Of a DNA stretch of 64,000 nt, positions 30,286-39,600 are shown piece after piece. The notes under the pieces were generated by a model. It was not told where the DNA came from. It did no database searches and was given only the letters and a program-made list of their open reading frames with translations. The position numbers and the translations under genes were made by a program. The stretch covers positions 407,126-471,125 of the forward strand of contig NZ_JAJCTD010000003.1 in the NCBI RefSeq assembly GCF_020564565.1, written 5' to 3'. The stretch's first letter is position 1; the number at the start of each line of letters is the position of its first letter. This DNA is from Rhodobacter sp. Har01. Lineage in GTDB: Bacteria; Pseudomonadota; Alphaproteobacteria; Rhodobacterales; Rhodobacteraceae.

Positions 30286-33200
30286 TCAGGTTAGCGTGAT
30301 GTCAAGCGGTGGTGCGGTGCGCCCCACAGGGTCGATCAGGGTGGCGCGGAAGCGGGTGCCGACGGGCGTCACGAAGCCCGGCGCATCGTCCACCGCCGCA
30401 AGCAGGACCGGGATCCCGCCGATGGCCATTTCGGCCACGATCCGCATCGGCTGCCCAGGCAGCGCGCGGTCCAGCCGCACGCGGTAGGGTCCCAGGGCGG
30501 GTGGGGCAAGCGGATCTGGGTGGGTGGCGACAAGCACCGCGTCGGTTCGCCCGCCGGCAACGGCCGTCCCGTCCCAGCGATCAAAGGCCAGGGCCGCGGG
30601 TGGATCGGGCGGGATCACAGCCACGGTCACCGGGTCGGACACCCGGCTCCAGAGCCCCGCCATTGACGAGCCGGACTCTGGCGCGCCTTGGGCGTCGGCA
30701 AACCAGGTGTGGTTGACAAAGGCGGCAAGCCGCGCCGAAGGCTTGACCTGAGCCGCGCCGATGTCGCGGAAGACCGCCACCTGTGCCCCGGTCGCAGGGT
30801 CGGCGGTGCCGAAGGGCAGCGTCGCGACGACCGGGGCCGCCAGCGGATCGACCCGCCCGGCACGGCTGCGGTAAAGCCGCGCGGTCTGGCCCGCGGTCAC
30901 GCCTGCCGGCAGGGTGACCGTCACTTCGGCGACCAGCGCAGGCTCGCCCGCCTCGGGTGGCACGATCCGGACCTTGACGCTTGGTCGCGGCGGCGGATCG
31001 CTGTTCGGCACGCCGTAAAGCACCAGATCGGCAGCCGAGAGGTCGGGCCGGGCGCCGGACACAGCGCTTTCGGGCACGATCTTGTAGCCATTCAGCACCC
31101 GCGACGACCCCGAAACCGCGTGCCGAAAGCCCAGCATCCCCGGCGCCGTCTCGACCACCACGCCGTCGAGGCGTTCATAAAGGTAGTCGGGGAACTCGCC
31201 CTGCCGGGCGCGGTAGGTGCCCGCGCGCGCGGCGCGGTTGGCATTGGCGCGAAGCGCGTCGGCGGTCGCGGTGTCGCCGGTCGCGACAAGATGCGCCAGA
31301 AGCCGCGTCTCGTCTGTGTAGTAGACCGCCCAGCCGATCGGCGAGCCGGCGGGCTGAGCCCAACTCCGCTCGACCCAGGCGAGGCCGGTCGCGTCCGGCC
31401 GAGAACTGTAGAGCAGTGTCTCGGGGATCGGCACCGGCACCGGTGCGCGCGGATCGGCCATCCGCAGGCGGACCACCTCGGAGCGCACCGAAAGCTGGCC
31501 GCCGGTGTCTTCCCATTCCGCCGACAGCAGCATCCGGCGCAGTTCCATCGGCTGAAGGATCGGCCCCTGGAAGCGGACCGGCACCGCGCGGCCTGGCGAC
31601 GGGGCGCCCGGACCGGGCGGAGGGATCGCAACGGCGGTGCCCACCGAAGCGACCATCACCGGCAGCGCAATCGGGGCGCCGGGCACGGCGCCGTCGGCGA
31701 TGTGGCTGGCATGGACGCGCACCCGCGCCAGCAGGAAGCTGCCTGGCGCCAGCGCCGCAGCTTCGGGCAGCGGGATCAGTGCGTCGATCTGCCCGCCCTG
31801 CAGCGCGGCTTGCGCCGCCGCCGGCTGGCTGTAGGTCGCCCGGATCGTCGGGCGCGGCGGCCGGGGTCTGAGGCCGGCTGCCGCATCCGTCGCCGCAAAG
31901 GGCGACCAGCGGCCGAAGCGGTCGCATTGCGCGACGAAGTAGCGGGCCGTATCGGCTGCGGCCCGGCGGTCGAACAGCGTGCCCCGCCCCGGCGTGTCAT
32001 CCGGCGGGCTGGTGCCGTCGGCCACCTGCACGCCAAGCGCAAGCGGCACGCGCCAGCCGTTGTCGGCGCTGGGATTGAGCGGTCGGTAACTCCCCGCGGG
32101 TGCGGGCTGGCGGCGTCCGAAGGCGAGTGTCGCGGCAACCCGAACCCCGGCGACCGCGACGCCCACCTCGCGCACAGCCGCGGGCGGCAGGGCGGGCAGC
32201 CATTGCAGATGGCTGGCGGGGCCGGCACCGGGCATGTCGGGCGGATCCAGCGGCGCCAGCCGGTCGGCCACCGCAAGGGTGGACAGCGCCATGTAGTCCC
32301 GCCCCTCGTCAAGGAACTTGCCGTGAATCTCGTGGCCCTGCGCGCGCAACAGCCCCTCGATCCGCTCTTGCACCTCACGTCGGACGCTTTCGGCGGTGGC
32401 GGTTCGCTCATCCAGCGGCACACCGGCGATGGCGACCCGGTAGCCGGCCTGCGCGGCCTGCGACGCCGGGTCCTCGGCAGGCGGCATCGGTTGGTCGCGG
32501 AAGTAACCGAGCACCCGGTAGAACACCATCCGGTCCTCGACCTCGACGAAATCCTTGTCGCGGTCCTTGTAGCCAAGGTAAGTCGCGGTCCCGGCGTCGG
32601 CCTGCGCCTGCAGCACGCGGATCAGCCGCGGCGTCTGGAAGGTGCTGGTCTGGCCCGGCCCGCTGGCCAACGGAACGCCCGCGGCATCGGTCACTGTCTC
32701 GATGACGGTCTGCAGAAGCTGCGGGTCGGCATCGTTGATCAGCCGGGCAAGGTCGCCGTCGAGCGGCTTGAAAAGGCTTTCCACACGATCGCGCTCCTCG
32801 GGTTCGGAAAAGCCCGGGGCGGCGGCGGGGGCCGGGGCATCGGTGGTGTCCTGCAGCGGGCGGCGCTTCGGCGCCTGGCGGTCCACTCGATTGGCGGCAA
32901 GCTTGCGCGGCTCGGAGATCGACATGTAGCGCGGCCCGCCCTCGGTGGGCAGGTTCAGCGCGCTGATCGTCTGCCACGCCAGCTTCTGCGGGTCCTCGCC
33001 GGCGATCCACAGGATGCCCTCGATCACGCCCTCGCCGGTCACGTGCAACTCGCGGATACCGGGGGCGGACAGGATGTAGGGGTCGGCAGAGCGGCGGCCG
33101 ACGAAGGCCGGCCCCTGGGTCAGCGAGGCCATGTAGGCTTCGACCGCAAGTCCATCTCCCGCCAGAGCCCGCGATGCGATCCCGGCAAGGCCGCCCCCTG

Positions 33201-33663
33201 CGGGGGCCAGGCGAAGGCGCGCGGGGTCGATCTCGGGGCGAATGGCCCTGGGTGGCGCAATGACCGGAAGCGGCCGGATGTCGCCCGGCACCGCGATCGG
33301 TGGCCGCGGATCGGGTTGCGGCTGCAGGTCCGGCACCTGTCCACGTTCGCGTCGGACAATCAGATGAACCCAGATGCAGGTCGCGCCCGGCCCGCCAAGG
33401 CTGATCGTGACGGGTTGCTGCCTGGTGACCGCAACCGGCAGCGCAAGCAGGCCCGCGGGGCCGGCAAAGGTCGCTTCGGTGCGGTACTGCACGTCCTTGC
33501 GCGATCTTGGCACCGCGCGCTGAAGGATGAAGGGGGCCACCGGAAGGCCGAGGAAGGGATGGTGGCTGACCCGGACATGGTTGCCCGGCTGGGCGTGTGG
33601 CTCGTCAATCGCGGCGGGCAGCGCGTGGGCATTGAAGAGCGCGGGGTTCACGAAATCTGCCAT
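30286..33663 (-). CDS. Giant-operon protein B: 1125-residue protein of unknown function
   Basis: Unknown protein. The ATG at 33663 (MADFVNPALFNAHALP) lies one base after the stop of the 2778-residue gene, with GAGGGG 7 bases before it; a longer in-frame extension would overlap. No signal peptide or membrane segment. Sequence is rich in Pro, Ala, Arg and Asp. Segments such as ARYFVAQCDRFGRWSPFAA (about residue 580) and the repeated VTVAVIPPDPPAALAFDRWD look like fibronectin-III-type strands joined by proline linkers, suggesting a long modular structural protein. A charged region around residues 400-460 (RREVQERIEGLLRAQGHEIH) is helical. No enzyme motif was found. Confidence 0.75.
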   Translation of the reverse strand: MADFVNPALFNAHALPAAIDEPHAQPGNHVRVSHHPFLGLPVAPFILQRAVPRSRKDVQYRTEATFAGPAGLLALPVAVTRQQPVTISLGGPGATCIWVHLIVRRERGQVPDLQPQPDPRPPIAVPGDIRPLPVIAPPRAIRPEIDPARLRLAPAGGGLAGIASRALAGDGLAVEAYMASLTQGPAFVGRRSADPYILSAPGIRELHVTGEGVIEGILWIAGEDPQKLAWQTISALNLPTEGGPRYMSISEPRKLAANRVDRQAPKRRPLQDTTDAPAPAAAPGFSEPEERDRVESLFKPLDGDLARLINDADPQLLQTVIETVTDAAGVPLASGPGQTSTFQTPRLIRVLQAQADAGTATYLGYKDRDKDFVEVEDRMVFYRVLGYFRDQPMPPAEDPASQAAQAGYRVAIAGVPLDERTATAESVRREVQERIEGLLRAQGHEIHGKFLDEGRDYMALSTLAVADRLAPLDPPDMPGAGPASHLQWLPALPPAAVREVGVAVAGVRVAATLAFGRRQPAPAGSYRPLNPSADNGWRVPLALGVQVADGTSPPDDTPGRGTLFDRRAAADTARYFVAQCDRFGRWSPFAATDAAAGLRPRPPRPTIRATYSQPAAAQAALQGGQIDALIPLPEAAALAPGSFLLARVRVHASHIADGAVPGAPIALPVMVASVGTAVAIPPPGPGAPSPGRAVPVRFQGPILQPMELRRMLLSAEWEDTGGQLSVRSEVVRLRMADPRAPVPVPIPETLLYSSRPDATGLAWVERSWAQPAGSPIGWAVYYTDETRLLAHLVATGDTATADALRANANRAARAGTYRARQGEFPDYLYERLDGVVVETAPGMLGFRHAVSGSSRVLNGYKIVPESAVSGARPDLSAADLVLYGVPNSDPPPRPSVKVRIVPPEAGEPALVAEVTVTLPAGVTAGQTARLYRSRAGRVDPLAAPVVATLPFGTADPATGAQVAVFRDIGAAQVKPSARLAAFVNHTWFADAQGAPESGSSMAGLWSRVSDPVTVAVIPPDPPAALAFDRWDGTAVAGGRTDAVLVATHPDPLAPPALGPYRVRLDRALPGQPMRIVAEMAIGGIPVLLAAVDDAPGFVTPVGTRFRATLIDPVGRTAPPLDITLT

Positions 33664-33664
33664 C

Positions 33665-36600
33665 CTAGAACCCCTCGTCCTCAATCATCGCCGGCAGCGC
33701 CGGAAGATGCCGCCGGCCGACAAGCGAACCGCCGCTTGTGGCCAGATGCAGGACCAGTTGACCACCCGCCGCCGGCGGTGCGACCGGCGCCGCGATGGTG
33801 AACAGCACCCGCGTCCAGTTCAGCGTCGTCACCGCAGGCAGCAGCACCGCACCGGTGCCGGCAATCTCCAAGCGGTCGGGTGCGCAACGAATGCCAATAA
33901 TCGCCGATCCGCCCGACTGGATTGCCGTCTCGCGCCGAAGCGGCTCGGGCGCGTCCAGCAGCAAGCCTGCCACGCTCCAGACCCCGCCGTTGCCCCTTTG
34001 CCAGATCAGCGTGCTGCGCGGCACCTCGCCCGGCAGCGGCAGGGTGTCGGCTCCGATTGCGGCAAGTGCGGCACCCAAGGCCGCGTCCGACACGGTCGGC
34101 CCGCCCAGAGGTGCGACAGGCAGCGCACTGCCTTCCGGCATCAGCAGATCCCCGGCCCGGAACGGCGACACCCCGCTGGTCGGGAAGCCCAGGGCCGCCA
34201 GCATCGCTTCGGGACCGGTGTAGCGCGAGGTCACGAAGCGCGTGGCACTGATGGTGCGCGGGTCGCTGTCGTTGATCCGAGGGGCGATCAGGCTGAAATC
34301 GTACATCGCGTTCGGCACAAGCGGGAAGGTCCCGGCCAGCGAGGCGCCACCCCAGACCGGCAGGTCGGGCAGGCAGGGCGCCGCCAGTTGTGCTGTGGTG
34401 ACGTTCTGAACGAAGGCGTTTTCCAGCACGAACGGGGCGGTGAACCAGTCGTAGATTCCCGTCAGCGGCTGCTTCACTTCGGCGCGGGACGCGTCGTCGG
34501 GTTGCGGCGGCGGGTCGGTCCGGCGCACGTCGAAGCCGATCTTGCGCCCGTGTGCTTTCAGCAGGTCTTGAAGGTGGCGCGTCGAGAAATGCGCCCAGAG
34601 CGGATCGTCGGTGAACACGAAGCTGCGCCCGTCGGCCGGATCGACCAGCGTGAGGTAGCGCACAAGGTCGGCCGGGTCGAAGCGGTATTCGTTCAGCCCG
34701 TCGCCGGTATCGTCCGCGGCCAGGTCCTCAAGTGCGGTGAGGAACTCGAACACCTGCGGATCGGCGACATCGGTCCATTCGCCCGAGGGCGGCGTCCCCG
34801 GCGGCGTATCGGTGCCGTCGCCGGCCGATTGCCAGTCCTGCCAGGACCAGTCCACCTCGATCCGGTAGCGGCGGCCAGGCACAAGCAGGATCGGCCGCTG
34901 TTCGGTGATCGGGGTCAGCGTCACGCCGATCAGCGTATCGCGCAGTTCGTCGCGCGCCGTCTGATCCTGCGCGCGACGGTCCTCGGCGCGGCTGTCCACG
35001 GCGCAGAACCCCACCAGCGTGACCTCGACATTCGGTCCGCTGACGATCTGGAAGCGATCCACGTCGCGCAGGATGGCGGGCTGGGCGTATTCCACCAGCA
35101 GGCAGCGTCTGCCGCCTTCGGCCTCGCGCGCCAGGATGGTTGGCGTCCAGGGCTGCTGACGGCCCGCGTCATCAAGTGTCACGACGAAGGGCAGCGCCAG
35201 GCCACCGTCGCCGGGCGTGCCGTCGGGCAACTGGTCACCCCCGCCCATGCTGTCGGGCCGCAGGCAGACCTCATGGAGCACGGCCTTGCCGTCACCGCCC
35301 ACCACCGCAATGCTGCGGATGCCGGTCGCGGCAAGGTCGATGTCGTGGAAGCCGGGTTTCCTGGCGAGCGTCTCGCCTTTGGCGACCACCGCGCCGGTGC
35401 CGTCCTTGGCCTCGGCGATCACCGGGCTGTCGCCTGGAACCCGAAAGCGCAGGACGACGCGCGACGCCGGTTCGGAAAGCGAAATGCCAAAGCCATGCGC
35501 GGCAAAGCCCATTTCCGGAATGCCGTCCTGCCCGTCGGTCGGCGTGCCGTCCTGCTTGCGCTTCACCTCGTCGCGCGGATGCAGGGCGGCTTCGTCGCGC
35601 AGGTCGAAGAAGGTCGCACCCTCATGGCGGAAGGCCGAGGTCTTTTCCCGCAGGGGCGCGCGGGCGAAGTCGAAGCAGGCCGCTGCCGCCGGCGCCTTTT
35701 CGTTGCAGCAGATGCGGTAGAGCCAGCTTTCCGACCCGCCGCCTTGCAGATGCACTTCGGTCATCGGCACATCGGACCGCAGGCGGATCACCTGCTCGAC
35801 GCGCTGTTCCGCTCCGGTCTGGCCATCGGCCACGCCATTCCCGTCGGCGGCGATGCCCTTGGCCTCGGCGATGCCCGAGAACAGCATGATGTAAAGACTG
35901 AGGTCACGGCAGGGCCGCGGCAGGACGATGCGCATCCCGTCGCTCGGGAAGCGGATTTCCATCTCGCCGTCCTGGCCCGGCACGACGGGGCCGCCGCTTT
36001 CGTCCACTGCGTCACCCACGCCCAGCGTGCGGTTGGGCGACAGTGCCGCAAAACGGAATCCCGCATGCTCGAACTCCGACTTGCCGTCGAAGCCGCGGGA
36101 CAGGTCGCGGAAGGTCTCGCAGGCGCCGGCAGCCTTGAAGTCGCCGACGCAGCACAGGCGGACGATGTGGATCGCCTTCGCCCGCAGCGTGATCGTCACC
36201 AAGACGATGTCGGCGGGCGCATCCAGGGTTGCCACGATCAGGCTTGATGCCGGACCGTCGGCCTCGGTCTTGTGGGTGCCGCCCGCGGCGTCGGTGTATT
36301 CGAACCGGACGGCGCCGCGACCGGGCCGGAAGAAGGCGATCTCAAGCGATCGGCAGCGCTGCTTGAGACGCAGTTCCGCGCCGGGGGCGGCGACCGCGAT
36401 GTCGGGCACACTGTCCGAACCTGATTGCGCACCGGCGGGGGGCAGCAGTTCCACCCGGTCGGTGACGACGATGGGCTGCGCCGCGGAAAGCCCCGTCAGC
36501 ACGAAGGCATCGGTCGTCAGGCGGGTATAGTCGCCGTGCTTGAGGGATGCGAAGTCGAAGCAGGTCTTCTGCCCACCGGTTTCGCCGTCCCGGGCGGGCA

Positions 36601-39600
36601 GGCTGTCGCAAACCATCAGCGTCAGCCGCCCGCGCCGCACCGTCCGGTCAAGCCGGCCAAGCCAGGGCAGCGACTGCCGCGCCGCACCCGCGGCCCGCCC
36701 CGCCGGCAGGCGGTAGCCGCGCGATACGGCCTTTCCGCCCACGCTGACCGTCTGCGGCAGCGCCGCGATGCTGCCGGCATAGGTCGTCATGCCCGCCGCG
36801 GCGAGGGTCGAGACAAAAGCCAGGCCCGAGACCTCGGCCGCGGCCGTGCGCAGGCCCGGCACACCCGACAGGAAGAAGCGGCTGGGATAGGCGCCCGTCG
36901 CCGGCGGGGTCTGCCGCATCCGCACCGCGTGCGGCCCGGTCTCGACCGCGTCTTCGCCGTGGACGCAGGCGCGCGCCGGTTGCGGCAGCGGCTCGCACAG
37001 GTCGCCGACCGTGGTCCCCGGATCGCCCGCCGTTCCGGCCCCGCCCCCGGTCATCGGGACGGCCCAGCCGAACGGATCCCAATCCAGCAGCTTGAGGCTC
37101 TGCTTCTCTTCGCCCGAGGGCAGCGGCCCGCCGGTGCCGCTGGCATCCGGCTGCCGGGTGGGCGAGGTCATCCAGGCGGCCTGAAGCCTGGTGCCCGAGG
37201 GGTCGGCCACTTGCAGGCCCGTCGTGGTGTCGATCAGCCGCACCCCGCGCAGCCGATAGGCATACTTCAGCCGGTTCGAGCCGAACCACATCTCGCCGGA
37301 CGGCTGACCCTCAAGGTCGAACTGCGCGCCGGCGGTGGATGCGACGTTGACCGAGTGACGGAAGTTCAGCACCGGCGCGGTGTCGGCCCAGACGGTGTGG
37401 TTGTCCTTCGGCGCGACGCCGGTATTCAGGATCGTGCCGTCAGTCTGCTCTTCCAGCCGGATGATCGGCGCGCCGGCCAGAGCGGTTCCGAGGGGCGCCG
37501 CTTCGCCCATCACGCGGAACAGCCGGTCGGTCAGGCTGACCGAGACCACCGGCGGATCTGGCTGGACCACATCCTCGCCCAGCGGGTTTCCGATCTCGAA
37601 GCTGACACAGCCTTTCAGCGAGAAGAACCACATGTCCACTTCACCGCAGAACTCGCCATCCAGGAACACGTCGTCGGGCTTGTAGGTCAGCGTGATGTCG
37701 CCGCGCGCAGAGACCGAGACGACGACAAGGTCAAGCTCGCCCGACACGAAAAGCCCGCCCTTCACGAAAAGCGGGTCAGTGCCGAAGCCGACGAGGATCG
37801 AGGCCGATGCGTTCAGCTTGATCGGCCCGGCCGACCAGTTGAGCCCCATCCCCGCGCCGAACCCGATCGAAAAGCCCTCGAAGCTGAACTCGGGCTTGCC
37901 GCCCAGCGAAGGCAGGCCGTCTGCCTCGATCATCAGATAGGCCCAGGCCTGCAGGTCCAGCGTGCCGGGCAGGATGGTGATGGTGATCGGTTCACCGCCG
38001 CGGCCGGCCTGGCCGTCCGAGCCGATGCGCACATAGGTGCCCACGCCCGAATAGGGGAAGTAGGCACCGAAGGGCACGGTCAGGCTCAGCAGGCCCGGGA
38101 TGCTGTAGCTGGCCGATACCGCAATGGTCACCGCCTCGTCGTCGATGATCACCAGCCCGGTGATGCCGGCGGTTGTGCCGGTCTTGGCATCGGTCGGCGT
38201 GGTCTCCGGGATCGACAGGATCGCAACCTCGACGCCAAGGATCACCTCGGGGTCGGGGAAGGCCACGACAACCATGCCGGTGACCGAGAACGAGAACGAG
38301 GCATCCGGCAGGGTGCCAAGCACCACCCCAAGGCCCAGCGCGTGCTGGTCCTTCTTCGCCCGATACTTGTCCTCGGGGTTCTTGCGCCACCAGCCCAGTT
38401 CGCGCGTGACCACGTCGGGCGAAGGCGTGATGTCGCGTTCGCCGTTGATCGCGGTCTGGCCGATGAAGCCGTGGATCGCCATGCCGGTCGTGCCAAGCGG
38501 AATGCCGACCGGGAAGATGACCTTGACGTAGAGGCTGACGAAAGTGAACGGCTCGGGCAGCGTCTCGTTCTTCATCGCGAAGGCGGCCGAGGCGCTCATC
38601 TGCAACGGAATGACCTTGACGTCCACGCCCGCCTTGATCGTGCCATCCGGTTCGATCCGCAGCCGCCCCTCGCCTTCCAGCGTGCCTGGAATGTTCACCT
38701 TCGCGACGAGGCCGCGCAGGCTGAACGAGGGTAGGCCACCGCCGTCGAAGGTCAGCCGGAAGGTCGCCTCGGAAATCTCGACCACGCCGATGTCCAGCGC
38801 GATGGCAAGCCGCGCCTCGATCCAGAACGAGCCGGTCCCCAAGGCAACTTCGACCACGCGCAGAAGGTCGCCCAGCACGCCCGAGATCTGCCAGCGGCCC
38901 GGGTCCTCGATGGTCAGCGAGTCGGTCTTGTAGACAAAACCGATCTGTTCCCAGAAGTCCGCGCCGGAGCTGTCGAACTCGACCCCGACCTTGTTGTAGC
39001 GGATCTTGACCGGGTTGTCGGGGTCGGTCTTGAAGCCCAGCACTCCCCCGTCGATGTGCAGTTTGACGGTGTAGTCGGCGGTGAGGCTGATCTTGTAGGC
39101 CCCGCCCGGGTCTGACAGCGACCGTGCCTCGGCCTGCGCCTCGACCGCTATCACGGCGAACTCAGAACCCGGAGCGATCAGCGGGTCGGCATCATCGCCG
39201 AACTTGATGTTCGAGGCGATCATCACACCCGCAAGGGCGCCAACCCGTGCGGCCGAGCCGATGGTGTCGGTGCCGAAGTCCACGCCCGACAGCAGCATCG
39301 GTCCGAAGCCGGCGGCGGCAACCAGTGTCGGCGTCTCGTTCCAGAACAGCCCGCGCGGATCACCATCGGACTTGATGCCCAGCACGATGCGGGTAAAGCC
39401 GGTCAGCTCGTCATGAATCCACTTGCCGTAGATCGTCAGGACCTCCTGGCTGACATCGACCGGCTGGCCGCCCAGCGGCGGCAGCGCCGGGTCGTCCGGG
39501 CTCCAGGCATATTCGAACTCGGCAAGGTTCGGGACCAGTTCGGTCCAGGGCGCGTTCGGCTTGTCCCAGCCGACGACAATCTTGATGCGATAGGGCGTCT

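Noticed and set aside
30688..33801. 1037-codon plus-strand frame opposite giant protein B
   Set aside because: Arg/Gly/His-rich shadow; the minus-strand gene has a ribosome site, coupling to its neighbours and normal composition.
36425..38734. 769-codon plus-strand frame opposite giant protein A
   Set aside because: Same reasoning; no start signal and no protein-like composition.
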